Source: Niallia sp052318935
Lineage (GTDB): Bacteria > Bacillota > Bacilli > Bacillales > Cytobacillaceae
Length of the DNA: 64,000 nucleotides
Assembly: GCA_052318935.1 (NCBI GenBank)
Contig: JBQRKO010000011.1
Direction: 5' to 3' (one strand)
Shown here: positions 1 to 7,759 of the stretch, in pieces
How positions within the stretch are numbered: the first letter of the stretch is position 1
Layout: every line of letters starts with the position of its first letter
The notes under the pieces: model-generated
The model's database searches: none
What the model saw: the letters and a program-made list of their open reading frames with translations, nothing else
Told to the model about the DNA's origin: nothing
Made by a program: the position numbers and the translations under genes

Positions 1-204
1 TTATAATTCCTCCTTATCGATCCAAAATAATTCATCTAAAGATTTGTTGACTGCGTAACAGATGTCTAGACATAGTTTTAAGGTGGGATTATATTTCCCT
101 TTTTCAATTAAGCTGATCGTCTGTCTAGTTACACCAGTTAATTCAGCTAATTGCAGCTGTGTTAAATTCATTTGAAGACGTGCGATTTTCACCATATTCT
201 TCAT
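1..204 (-). CDS. XRE-family helix-turn-helix transcriptional regulator
   Basis: A 67-residue single-domain DNA-binding protein. The HTH_3 fold is clear: an N-terminal helix, then LTQLQLAELTGVTRQTISLIE (recognition helix around TRQTISLIEKG), then the family's YNPTLKLCLDICYAVNKSLDELF tail. I chose the ATG at 204 because AGGAGGCGG lies about 7 bases upstream of it; a longer frame reaching 288 would have no such site and would run through the upstream palindrome. It is divergent from a three-gene ABC exporter that starts at 410, so it most likely represses or activates that exporter and itself through the inverted repeat at 230-266. No ligand domain is present, as is usual for these small YozG/YgzD-like regulators. 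The family call is firm; the target is inferred from position. Confidence 0.9.
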   Translation of the reverse strand: MKNMVKIARLQMNLTQLQLAELTGVTRQTISLIEKGKYNPTLKLCLDICYAVNKSLDELFWIDKEEL

Positions 205-229
205 AATATTACCGCCTCCTACCAATAGT

Positions 230-266
230 GTAACATATATATTACGTAATGCAATATATATGTTAC
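230..266. promoter_or_regulatory. Perfect 13-bp inverted repeat, candidate operator between XRE regulator and ABC exporter
   Basis: GTAACATATATAT at 230-242 is the exact reverse complement of ATATATATGTTAC at 254-266, with an 11-bp spacer. It lies just upstream of the regulator's start and in the shared divergent intergenic region. Its size and symmetry fit a dimeric HTH operator. The binding itself is inference. Confidence 0.6.
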
Positions 267-409
267 GTTTTTTGGGGAGGAAAAACACCTTTTATAAAAA
301 ATGACCTTACCCCATGACCTAAGTCATTATTTTCCCAAAAGAAATGACCTTTAGGTATAGGAGATAAAAAGAAAAATCTTTATGATAGGTTGTAGAAAGG
401 ATGATAAAA

Positions 410-1342
410 ATGTTAGAGATTATAGAGTTGTCCAAAGCATATAAACAGAAAAAGGTAGTAGACTCGATTAATTTATATTTAGAAAGCGGAGAAACGGTTG
501 GATTATTAGGGCCAAATGGTGCGGGTAAATCGACGACGATATCGGTGATTTCTTCTTTGGTTGCACCAAATAACGGCGATATTCGATTGCACAATAAAAG
601 TATTTTAAAATCTCCACAACAGTTGCGGGAGATTTTAGGAGTAGTTCCCCAGGAAATTGCCCTTTATATGGAATTATCGGCAAGAGAAAATTTAATCTTT
701 TTTGGAAAAATGCACAGAATTCCAAACAGCCGCCTGCAGCAAAGAGTAGATGAAGTCCTTGACATTATCGGTTTAAAGGATAGGGAAAAGGACTTGGTGA
801 AAACTTTTTCCGGCGGGATGAAAAGAAGATTAAATATTGGCGTAGCCCTCATTCATGAGCCGAAGATTATCATCATGGATGAACCGACCGTTGGTATTGA
901 CCCGCAGTCTCGCAATTATATTTTAGAAACGGTAAAAAGGCTGAATAAAGAGCAAAACATGACTGTCCTTTATACAAGTCATTATATGGAAGAGGTAGAG
1001 TTCCTTTGTGACCGCATTTATATTATGGATCATGGTCAAATTATTGCCTCTGGAACAAAAGAAGAATTAAAAAATATTCTGTCTGCTGAAACGGCGATAA
1101 ATATTAAAGTAGAAATGGTGAAGCATGAATTTGTAGAGGCATTAAAAAATCATGCCAATGTAAAAAATCTCTCTATCCAGCAATCTATTATTACAGTCAT
1201 TGTTCCAAAGCAAATCAACTTGCTGAAAGATATTTTTAAACTAGCAGAAGAAAATGCAACAAACGTGCTTTCCGTAAATATTGAAACACCAACCCTTGAG
1301 GATGTATTTTTGCATCTTACTGGTCGGCAGTTAAGGGATTAG
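410..1342 (+). CDS. ABC-2 type exporter, ATP-binding protein
   Basis: Nucleotide-binding subunit of an ABC exporter, about 310 residues. Walker A is GPNGAGKS (about residue 37), the Q-loop VVPQEIALYMEL follows, the signature is FSGGMKRR, Walker B is IIIMDEPT, and the switch histidine is in TSHYMEE. The C-terminal 80 residues form the extra domain typical of the multidrug/bacitracin-type exporter ATPases. I start at the ATG at 410; an in-frame ATG at 401 directly abuts the AGAAAGG site and would leave no spacing. The gene is followed 10 bp later by two permeases in the same operon. The substrate cannot be read from the sequence; drug, peptide or lipid export is the family's usual role. Confidence 0.93.
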   Translation: MLEIIELSKAYKQKKVVDSINLYLESGETVGLLGPNGAGKSTTISVISSLVAPNNGDIRLHNKSILKSPQQLREILGVVPQEIALYMELSARENLIFFGKMHRIPNSRLQQRVDEVLDIIGLKDREKDLVKTFSGGMKRRLNIGVALIHEPKIIIMDEPTVGIDPQSRNYILETVKRLNKEQNMTVLYTSHYMEEVEFLCDRIYIMDHGQIIASGTKEELKNILSAETAINIKVEMVKHEFVEALKNHANVKNLSIQQSIITVIVPKQINLLKDIFKLAEENATNVLSVNIETPTLEDVFLHLTGRQLRD

Positions 1343-1352
1343 GAGGGGTACT

Positions 1353-2612
1353 ATGTTTTGGCAGCTGATAAAAAAAGAATTGCTGATTATGTGGAGAAGA
1401 CCAAGAGAACTAATTGTGCTGCTGTTAATGCCTTTTATTCTTATTACGATTTTAGGAAGTGCATTAGGAGCATTAGATGATAAAGAAGTAACAATAAATG
1501 CAAAACTTGCTGTGTTGTTGCAAGATAATCCGAAAAAAGCACAGGAAAAAGCGATAAACGAAATTCAAACATCATCTTTATCAGAAAAAGAAAAAGCGGA
1601 AAAAACAGCTATTATTTATTCTTTTAATCCAGTTGATATTTTTTTAAAGGAACTAACTGAAAATAAAGAATTAAAAAAAGTGTTAAAAGTTACAGTCATA
1701 AAGGAAGGCAAACTAACAGCAAAAGAACAAAAAAAATATAGTGGTGTTTTAGAAATTCCTTCTACGTTTTCTGAACAATTTTATCAAAAGCTCGTGCAGG
1801 GAGATGGAGAAGTTGAAAAGTGGAAATTAGCAGTAAGCGACAACACTTCCTTAGAAGCGACGGTTATTCAAGATGTTGTATCAAGTTTTCAGAAAGAGCT
1901 AACCTATTCGCAAACAGCACAGCAATTAAAAGTTGATTACACACAGCTGTCTGCAGCCCAGACAAAGGTAGGCACTATTGAAAATATCACAAAGAAAAAA
2001 GAGGTAGACGCCATTTCTTATTATGCAGTTGGCATGTGTGTCATGTTTGTTTTTTATGTCGCTACAACTGTAGCTGGATTTGCTTATCAACAAAAAGAAG
2101 AGTATATGTATCAGCGGACATTACTCGCAAATGTATCACGTTTTTCATATTTTGCTGGAATATTCGCAGCGACATTTTTGCTATCTTTTGTTCAGCTCAA
2201 TGTATTGTTTGGTTTAACAGCACTCATTTATGGGGTGAACTTTCCTAATATTATTAATTATTTATGTATAACATTAGCCTTAAATGCAATGACTGCAAGC
2301 TTTGCTGTATTTATAACAAGCATTGCTTATAAATTAAATTCAAGAAACATCGCCAACATTTTCTCTAGTTTATTTATTCCTATTCTCGCATTTATTGGCG
2401 GAAGCTTTTTTGATGTTAGCGCTATTGGCGGTTTTATGGAGACATTGGCACAATACTCGCCAGGTGGTGCGGCAATAACCGCTTATTTAAAAGTAGTTCA
2501 GGATTACTCTTTTAGTGATATTTGGAGTCAAATTCAAGCAATATTATTATTTACCGGAATATTAATCGTATTAACACTTGCTTTTATTAGGAAAAGAGGG
2601 ATTGCATCATGA
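1353..2612 (+). CDS. ABC-2 type exporter permease (ABC2_membrane_3 family), first subunit
   Basis: A 419-residue integral membrane protein with AGGAGGGG 5-6 bases before the ATG. One membrane helix sits near residues 18-40 (ELIVLLLMPFILITILGSALG), followed by a large extracytoplasmic domain of about 180 residues, then five or more helices from about residue 220 onward. This is the standard ABC2_membrane_3 layout. The motif GGSFFDVS and a gap before the last helix are also typical. It overlaps the next permease by 4 bp (ATGA), which implies translational coupling. With its partner it probably forms a heterodimeric pore powered by the ATPase upstream. Confidence 0.9.
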   Translation: MFWQLIKKELLIMWRRPRELIVLLLMPFILITILGSALGALDDKEVTINAKLAVLLQDNPKKAQEKAINEIQTSSLSEKEKAEKTAIIYSFNPVDIFLKELTENKELKKVLKVTVIKEGKLTAKEQKKYSGVLEIPSTFSEQFYQKLVQGDGEVEKWKLAVSDNTSLEATVIQDVVSSFQKELTYSQTAQQLKVDYTQLSAAQTKVGTIENITKKKEVDAISYYAVGMCVMFVFYVATTVAGFAYQQKEEYMYQRTLLANVSRFSYFAGIFAATFLLSFVQLNVLFGLTALIYGVNFPNIINYLCITLALNAMTASFAVFITSIAYKLNSRNIANIFSSLFIPILAFIGGSFFDVSAIGGFMETLAQYSPGGAAITAYLKVVQDYSFSDIWSQIQAILLFTGILIVLTLAFIRKRGIAS

Positions 2613-3706
2613 AGGCGATACTTTGGGGAAAATATAGACAGTTTATCCGCAAGCCTGGTGCTCTTATTGTAACTACCATTATGTGTATGGCGTTTGCCTT
2701 TTTGCTGGGGAAATCTTCTTTTACAAAAATAGAAGTTCCTGTTTATAGTGCAAACGGGACAGAGGATATTCACAGCATTGTAAAGGACTTAAACAAAAGC
2801 GAAAGCTACACATTTAAGGTGTTTTCGGAAGAAGAAACAAAAAAGAAAGTAGAAGAAGGTACATCTGAAGCTGGTATAGCGTTGGGAGAAAATAATTATA
2901 CACTTTATCGTGTTGCAGAAAGTTCTAATGTAATTGTGATCAATCGCTTTTTAGAAAAATATTATCAAAATAAACAGCAAAAGGCAGCAATGATACAATT
3001 GGCACAAAATCATCAAGACGCAGAAAAAATTTTAGCAGATAATGAAGCAAATCCAATTTTGCCAGTATCATTTGACAGTAATGTGTCGAAGAAAAAATCC
3101 ACTTATAATCAGGCGCTTCAATCTTTATTTGGATTTACACTATTTTTTAGCATCTATACAATTGCTTATACGGTGGTGGAAATTTTACGAGATAAGCAAA
3201 ATGGTATTTGGGATCGGTTTATTTTATCTTCTACGTCGAAAACACAGCTTTATTTAGGTCATTTACTGTTTAGCTTTGCAGTTGGCTATATTCAAATAAT
3301 GTTGATATTCACCATTTTTAAATACGGTGTTGGGGTAGATTTCTATGGGAAGTACTATTGGGTCTTTCTCCTGATCATCCCTTATTTGTTTGCCATCGTT
3401 GCATTGGCAATTTTACTTACCGGTTTAGTAAAAACAGCGAGTCAATTTAATTCGCTTATCCCGCTTATAACTGTAAGCTTTGCGATGCTTGGCGGCGCCT
3501 ATTGGCCATTAGAAATAGTAACTTCCAAATTCCTATTGCTTTTATCCAAATTTATTCCCATTACGTATGGAATGGAGATGCTGAAAAAAGCAATTATACA
3601 AGATGCTCCAATGCAAGAAATTCTCCTGCCAGCAGCAGTATTGCTGTTAATGGGAACGTTGATGTTAGGCGTAGGCATTCGGTTGATTGAGAGAAGGCAT
3701 GTTTAA
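2609..3706 (+). CDS. ABC-2 type exporter permease, second subunit
   Basis: A 365-residue membrane protein with the same topology as its upstream partner: a first helix at about residues 17-37, an extracytoplasmic domain, then helices from about residue 175 to the end, and the conserved GGAYWPLE element near residue 290. It starts at the ATG overlapping the previous stop codon. It is the last gene of the exporter operon, since a terminator follows at about 3839-3869. Two non-identical permeases suggest a heterodimer. Confidence 0.9.
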   Translation: MKAILWGKYRQFIRKPGALIVTTIMCMAFAFLLGKSSFTKIEVPVYSANGTEDIHSIVKDLNKSESYTFKVFSEEETKKKVEEGTSEAGIALGENNYTLYRVAESSNVIVINRFLEKYYQNKQQKAAMIQLAQNHQDAEKILADNEANPILPVSFDSNVSKKKSTYNQALQSLFGFTLFFSIYTIAYTVVEILRDKQNGIWDRFILSSTSKTQLYLGHLLFSFAVGYIQIMLIFTIFKYGVGVDFYGKYYWVFLLIIPYLFAIVALAILLTGLVKTASQFNSLIPLITVSFAMLGGAYWPLEIVTSKFLLLLSKFIPITYGMEMLKKAIIQDAPMQEILLPAAVLLLMGTLMLGVGIRLIERRHV

Positions 3707-3748
3707 TGTAAAGTGATGCGGATTTTGTCGAAAAGTAGCTATTTCGGA

Positions 3749-3823
3749 AAAACTGCAACAAAATTGCGTGAAACTGCAACAATATAGAGAAAAACTGCAA
3801 CAATCATAGTAAAAATTGCAACA
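3749..3823 (+). repeat. Four imperfect repeats of aaactgcaacaa with about 21-bp period
   Basis: The 12-mer AAACTGCAACAA occurs at about 3750, 3771 and 3792, and a variant AAAATTGCAACAA at about 3811. The units are spaced 20-21 bp, two turns of the helix, so they face the same side of the DNA. They lie in the 3' region of the exporter operon before its terminator. No function is known to me. Confidence 0.75.
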
Positions 3824-3838
3824 ATAGATGACGAAAGG

Positions 3839-3869
3839 AAGGGGCTGTCTCACTTGAGGCACCCCTTTT
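3839..3869 (+). terminator. Rho-independent terminator of the ABC exporter operon
   Basis: AAGGGGCTGTCTC pairs with GAGGCACCCCTT across a 4-base loop (one bulged C), followed by TTTT. It lies 130 bp after the last permease gene and before an unrelated gene pair. Confidence 0.75.
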
Positions 3870-3961
3870 GCATTTTATAGAACATTTTTGCAGGGGAAAG
3901 TAAGTATTTATAGAAATATTTGGATATGAAGGTACTTGCCATATAGAAGGAGGAGAAACCA

Positions 3962-4567
3962 ATGAGACATAAAAGCAATTATGATGATGAAAGGCTCGTT
4001 GAAATTGATGAAGAATTATGTGTTCTTTTAAAAAAAAGAAAGGAAATTTGCAATAAGAAATCAAGAGTGCCATCTTCATCCTATATTGCAAAATGGGCGG
4101 AAAAGTATGATAAGGACGAATGTTTTTTGAATGCATTTTTTGGAACAATTAGTAGTGAGGAACATATTAGGCAACCTGTTGAACCAAAAGGGTTTGTAAA
4201 GCATATCCCTATTTTAAAATTAGTTGAAATGGAAGAGGTAATGTATTTTATTACCCATGTTTTCCAATATAAAAATGTAAGTGTTTTATATTTTAATCAA
4301 GATTTGGACGATGCGAGTAAAGGTACAGATGGACTCGCTCCATTTATGAACTTCGAATTGTTTATTAATGAAAAATATGATTGCCAAATGGTACGTGGCA
4401 GTGGCTCAGATGGACATCGCTGCTATATCTTCAACATAACACCGCCTCTGCCAGAAGATTTATCAGGTCTAACATTCGTTTTTAAAGAGTATAGTGATCA
4501 CTTAAAAGAAAAGGAAACAGGATCAGAAGTTATTTTTAAACTACAAAATAGGAGGAGATTATCATGA
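3962..4567 (+). CDS. Hypothetical protein, first of a tandem paralogous pair
   Basis: A 201-residue soluble protein that I do not recognise. AGGAGGAG lies just upstream of the ATG. It shares a clear pattern with the next gene: an N-terminal acidic helix (DEELCVLLKKRKE against DEQLCALIKQRID), WAEKY, VEPKGF..HIPILK.VE, and a C-terminal PPLPEDLSGLTF. The two are therefore duplicated. The first helix superficially resembles chorismate-mutase type II helices, but no other mutase feature is visible, so I give no function. There is no signal peptide or membrane segment. The C-terminal half looks beta-rich. It overlaps its paralogue by 4 bp, so the two are co-translated. Confidence 0.75.
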   Translation: MRHKSNYDDERLVEIDEELCVLLKKRKEICNKKSRVPSSSYIAKWAEKYDKDECFLNAFFGTISSEEHIRQPVEPKGFVKHIPILKLVEMEEVMYFITHVFQYKNVSVLYFNQDLDDASKGTDGLAPFMNFELFINEKYDCQMVRGSGSDGHRCYIFNITPPLPEDLSGLTFVFKEYSDHLKEKETGSEVIFKLQNRRRLS

Positions 4568-5151
4568 ACGTTTTTAATGGGCCAAAAAAGCAATACGACG
4601 ATAAAATGGCAGCAATGGATGAACAATTATGTGCATTAATAAAGCAAAGAATAGATTATACAGAAAAAAGTTATTTGGTACCGCCTCCAAAAAATATTGT
4701 AGACTGGGCAGAAAAATACGAGCTTTCAGAGGAAATGCTGCAGACAATATTTTCTGATTTTGAAGTCGATCGTTATAAACCTTCAGTAGAACCAGAAAAG
4801 TTTAGAAAAAACATTCCTGTCTTAAAGTCGGTGGAGATAAATAAATATATTTATACGGTTATCTTCATACGGCAGTATGCGAACGCCAGTGTTTTACATA
4901 TGACAATAGATTGGGATTCGACAAGTGATCAGAGCGATCATGAATACCCTCCACATTTAAAATTATATATAGGAGAGGAGTTTCGTTGCAGGAAATCAGG
5001 AGGAGGAGGGACGCAAGGACATACCACCCAAGATTTTATTATTTCTCCACCATTACCTGATGATATTTCTGGGTTGTCATTTTATTTTTATCAAGATGTT
5101 GATAAAGAAGATCAAGAGAATAGAACGGAATTTGATATTTGTATAGATTAA
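4564..5151 (+). CDS. Hypothetical protein, second of a tandem paralogous pair
   Basis: A 195-residue paralogue of the upstream gene with the same motif order (DEQLCALIKQR, WAEKYELS, VEPEKF.KNIPVLKSVE, PPLPDDISGLSF). The start overlaps the previous stop (ATGA) and GGAGGAG lies inside the upstream coding end. A glycine-rich loop (KSGGGGTQGH) aligns with VRGSGSDGH in the first copy, so this loop may be a shared functional site. The paralogues have diverged strongly, suggesting an old duplication and possibly a heteromer. Function unknown. Confidence 0.75.
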   Translation: MNVFNGPKKQYDDKMAAMDEQLCALIKQRIDYTEKSYLVPPPKNIVDWAEKYELSEEMLQTIFSDFEVDRYKPSVEPEKFRKNIPVLKSVEINKYIYTVIFIRQYANASVLHMTIDWDSTSDQSDHEYPPHLKLYIGEEFRCRKSGGGGTQGHTTQDFIISPPLPDDISGLSFYFYQDVDKEDQENRTEFDICID

Positions 5152-5221
5152 TTTATGTTTGGACGTATTAATGTAAACGACTTTTTTACATACATTCCTG
5201 TTAATTGGTGTATTAAATGAT

Positions 5222-5430
5222 GGCTGTTTTCTCAAAGTTTGTTGTTTTTACGTAAAAAAATGGGAGAAGAAGTACTCAGCAGACTGAATACACGTAGACT
5301 CCTGTGGGAATGCGAGAAAGACGAGACCCCGCAGGAGCGTATGTGACGAGGAAGGCTCGACACTCGCCCACGGAAAGCGAAGTGTATTCAGGCTGCGAAT
5401 TTAAACGCAACAATCTATACGAAAACAGCC
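5222..5430 (+). mobile_element. MITE-like element, copy 1 (GGCTGTTTTC family)
   Basis: A non-coding 209-bp element bounded by GGCTGTTTTC (5222-5231) and its reverse complement GAAAACAGCC (5421-5430). Inside are a second inverted pair (CAGACTGAATACAC with GTGTATTCAGGCTG) and a hairpin CTCCTGTGGG/CCCGCAGGAG. The flanks TAAATGAT and TGAATGAT match at 7 of 8 positions, consistent with a slightly decayed 8-bp target duplication. Other copies lie at 44532, 51858, 55556 and 59063. It separates the paralogue pair from the GNAT gene. Confidence 0.8.
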
Positions 5431-5452
5431 TGAATGATAAAGAGGTGATTCT

Positions 5453-5968
5453 ATGAAAATAAGAAAAGCTGTGTTAAAAGACGCAAAAAGCATTGCCAAA
5501 GTACATGTAGATAGCTGGAGGACTACCTATGAAAATATAGTGCCAGCTGCTTTTTTGCAAGGGTTGACTTACGAGGAACGTGAAAAAATTTGGGTAAGTG
5601 AAATACCGAATGGACATGTTTTTGTAGCGGAAAAAGAAGATGGTCAAATAGTTGGCTTTGCTTGTGGGGGAAAAGAAAGAAGTGGAAGCTACAAAAACTT
5701 TGATGGAGAACTGTATGCAATCTATCTTTTGAAAAGCTATCAAGGAATGGGGCTTGGTAAATCACTAGTAGAAACAGTTGCAGTATATTTACAAGGGATC
5801 GGAATTACCAGTATGATCGTACAAGTTTTAGAAGAAAACAGCGCTTGCTATTTTTATGAAGCATTAGGCGGCAAAAAAGTAGGAAGTGAAGTAATTAATA
5901 TTAGCGGTAAAAGAATAAACGAGCTGGTTTATGGCTGGAATGACATTGGAGAAATAGGGAGTAAATAG
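5453..5968 (+). CDS. GNAT family N-acetyltransferase
   Basis: A 171-residue acetyl-CoA-dependent N-acetyltransferase. The fold's order is visible: an N-terminal strand MKIRKAVLKDAKSIAKVH, VDSWRTTYENIVP, the beta-4 segment GELYAIYLLKSYQGMGLG (acetyl-CoA pyrophosphate loop QGMGLGKS), then a C-terminal NSACYFYEALGGKKVG. The ATG follows AAAGAGGTG. The W-TTY motif near residues 23-27 is typical of a Bacillus GNAT subgroup of unknown substrate. It is a single gene directly after a MITE-like repeat. Confidence 0.9.
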   Translation: MKIRKAVLKDAKSIAKVHVDSWRTTYENIVPAAFLQGLTYEEREKIWVSEIPNGHVFVAEKEDGQIVGFACGGKERSGSYKNFDGELYAIYLLKSYQGMGLGKSLVETVAVYLQGIGITSMIVQVLEENSACYFYEALGGKKVGSEVINISGKRINELVYGWNDIGEIGSK

Positions 5969-6278
5969 AAGAACTTATATTAATTAAATGTTACTTAAAA
6001 TAAAGTATGGCAGATGAATTTACTGGACATTGCTTCTTTTTAAATTACATGAACCCCTGTTACAATTACTATTACCTCTTCATGGAGAGCACCTCAATTA
6101 AAAGGCATGATAAAAATAACACAAAAATTATTATTAGAATATTCGTATTTTTGTACAATTTACATATAGTTTGGACCAATCATACTAGGTATAGTGATAT
6201 CAAGAAATAAAACACATCTTTTTTTTATTTTTAATGACCTTTCTAATAAGAAATATAAACGACTAGTAGGAGGAGTAC
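5969..6278. other. AT-rich intergenic stretch, no supported gene
   Basis: About 310 bp between the GNAT and the SDR genes. A 67-codon open frame at 6007-6210 lacks a ribosome site and has an unprotein-like composition, so I do not call it. I see no strong terminator. Confidence 0.5.
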
Positions 6279-7067
6279 ATGATGAGATTAAAAGACAAAG
6301 TAGCAATTGTAACTGGTGGCAGCCAAGGAATTGGGGAAGGAATTGCACGTACATTTGGAAAAAATGGTGCAAAAATTGTCCTTGCAGATGTAAATGAAGA
6401 ATTAGGTGCTAAGCTAGTAGACCAGCTGGCTTCAGAGGGAATTGAATCTATCTTTGTGAAAACAGATGTTAGCAGCGAAGAAGATGTAATTGCAGTGGTT
6501 AAAGCTGGTGTGGAACGTTTTGGAGGAATTGATCTTTTAATTAATAATGCGGCAATTAATGTGCGTAAATCAGCTGTAGATACTTCACTAGAAGAGTGGC
6601 AGAAAGTTATTGGTGTGAATTTAACTGGTGCATTCCTATGCTCCAAATATTCTATTCCTGAAATGGAAAAACGAGGTGGTGGTGCAATAGTCAATATTGC
6701 TTCATGGCATGCGGAAAAAACAATTACACGTTTAGCTGCTTATGCTGCATCAAAAGGAGGAATGACTGCATTAACAAGACAAATGGCATTGGATTGTGGT
6801 CCTAAGAACATTCGTGTAAATGCGGTTTGCCCAAGTACAGTTAAGACTCCTTTACTTGATCTGACTTTTGCAAGTCTTCCTGATCCAGAAGAAGCATTTA
6901 AACAAACACTTGAATTCCAACCATTTGGCCGAATTGGTACTGTCGATGATATCGCGAATGCATGTTTATTTATGTGTTCTGATGAAGCTACATATGTCAG
7001 CGGTCAAACATTGATGGTTGACGGAGCAGCAATTAATAAAATTGCTCGTCCATTAATGTTCGATTAA
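6279..7067 (+). CDS. SDR family NAD(P)-dependent oxidoreductase
   Basis: A classical short-chain dehydrogenase of 262 residues. The Rossmann motif TGGSQGIGEG is at about residues 12-21, NNAA near 89, the catalytic serine in VNIASWHAE (about 142), and YAASK at about 155-159. The C-terminal G-rich region and SGQTLMVDGA are standard. AGGAGGAG precedes two adjacent ATGs (6279 and 6282); either could be used. The family includes 3-oxoacyl-ACP reductases, glucose dehydrogenase and sugar-acid dehydrogenases, so the substrate is open. It lies upstream of a PpnP-like gene and near the CdaR-type regulator, suggesting a catabolic role. Confidence 0.9.
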   Translation: MMRLKDKVAIVTGGSQGIGEGIARTFGKNGAKIVLADVNEELGAKLVDQLASEGIESIFVKTDVSSEEDVIAVVKAGVERFGGIDLLINNAAINVRKSAVDTSLEEWQKVIGVNLTGAFLCSKYSIPEMEKRGGGAIVNIASWHAEKTITRLAAYAASKGGMTALTRQMALDCGPKNIRVNAVCPSTVKTPLLDLTFASLPDPEEAFKQTLEFQPFGRIGTVDDIANACLFMCSDEATYVSGQTLMVDGAAINKIARPLMFD

Positions 7068-7093
7068 TATATAACAAGAGGGAGCAGGTGGAG

Positions 7094-7249
7094 ATGAAAT
7101 CTTCACCTAGTTCTTTAAGAGGATGTTCAAAAAGGCACCAAATGATAAGCGTCGAATCTCTTCGTTGGCTTGCTTTTCCGCTACTCACGTATCTAATTGC
7201 ATACGTTCCGTTGCTCAAAGCTACGCCACCTCGATCTTCTTGCTTCTAA
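7094..7249 (+). pseudogene. Short open frame with good ribosome site, probably a gene stub cut by a palindromic repeat
   Basis: AGAGGGAG at about 7077 sits 9 bases before an ATG at 7094, only 27 bp after the SDR gene. The first ten codons run into the palindromic repeat at 7118-7268, and the rest of the 51-codon frame is repeat sequence. The most economical reading is that a gene following the SDR was truncated by the element. It could also be a fortuitous frame. Confidence 0.3.
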
Positions 7250-7268
7250 TTTGTCACCTTTTTGAACA
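7118..7268. repeat. Palindromic dispersed repeat with TGTTCAAAAAGG ends
   Basis: TGTTCAAAAAGG at 7124-7135 is matched by its reverse complement CCTTTTTGAACA at 7257-7268, and the similarity continues a further 8-10 imperfect bases inward. The interior is non-coding and partly self-complementary. It resembles a Bacillus intergenic repeat that I recall seeing near many genes. It lies between the SDR and PpnP genes. Confidence 0.65.
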
Positions 7269-7308
7269 CGTATTTTAAATATAAGTTAAACAAGGGAAGT
7301 GTTTTAAG

Positions 7309-7623
7309 TTGAATCAATTTGAAAATGTTACACTTGTAAAAAAAGCAAATATCTACTTTGAGGGAAAAGTGACAAGCAGAACGATTATTTTCCCTGATCA
7401 AACAAAGAAAACACTTGGCATTATGATGCCAGGCGAGTATGAATTTTCTACTTCTAGTAAAGAAGAAATGGACATTGTTTCAGGGAAATTATCTTACAAG
7501 CTGCAAGGTGAAGATTGGAAAGAAATTAACGGAAGCGGCGTTTTCTATGTACCTAGCAATGAAAGTTTCCAATTAATTGTTCATGAAGTTGTAGATTATT
7601 GCTGTTCTTATCTTGAGGAATAG
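7309..7623 (+). CDS. ppnP: Pyrimidine/purine nucleoside phosphorylase PpnP family (DUF1255)
   Basis: A 104-residue single-cupin protein. The family's pattern is present: N-terminal ANIYFEGKVTSRTI, GIMMPGEYEFSTSSKEEMDIVSGKLSYKL, then GVFYVPSNESFQLIV and a terminal DYCCSYLE. Family members in Escherichia coli phosphorolyse a broad range of nucleosides to base and ribose-1-phosphate. The frame begins at a TTG at 7309 with AGGGAAG about 10 bases upstream; no ATG is available at the right place. The length matches the family. The role in this locus is unclear. Confidence 0.85.
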   Translation: MNQFENVTLVKKANIYFEGKVTSRTIIFPDQTKKTLGIMMPGEYEFSTSSKEEMDIVSGKLSYKLQGEDWKEINGSGVFYVPSNESFQLIVHEVVDYCCSYLEE

Positions 7624-7649
7624 ATTCTTTAAAGAATTAAATGAATAAT

Positions 7650-7700
7650 AAAAAATCGCCAATTGAGTATCAAAGTGTATACTCAACTGGCGATTTTTTT
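7650..7700. terminator. Strong bidirectional terminator after ppnP
   Basis: AAATCGCCAATTGAGTAT pairs with ATACTCAACTGGCGATTT around a short loop, with A and T tracts on the two sides. It serves ppnP on the + strand and may also back up the regulator on the - strand. Confidence 0.85.
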
Positions 7701-7703
7701 AAA

Positions 7704-7753
7704 TACCAAATTCCCCTCTTAGAACCATAGAATGATAAGAGGGGAATTTGGTA
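7704..7753 (-). terminator. Inverted repeat after the CdaR-type regulator
   Basis: TACCAAATTCCCCTCTTA is matched by TAAGAGGGGAATTTGGTA, an 18-bp perfect stem just after the regulator's stop codon. On the - strand it is followed by a short T-rich stretch and then by the next hairpin, so it probably acts as a terminator or 3' stability element. Confidence 0.7.
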
Positions 7754-7759
7754 AAATAA

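Noticed and set aside
3962..5151. Chorismate-mutase relation for the paralogous pair
   Set aside because: Only the first amphipathic helix is reminiscent; the conserved catalytic Arg/Lys pattern and the remaining helices are absent.
6007..6210. Open frame of 67 codons before the SDR gene
   Set aside because: No ribosome site, and its Asn/Tyr-rich make-up reflects AT-rich DNA.
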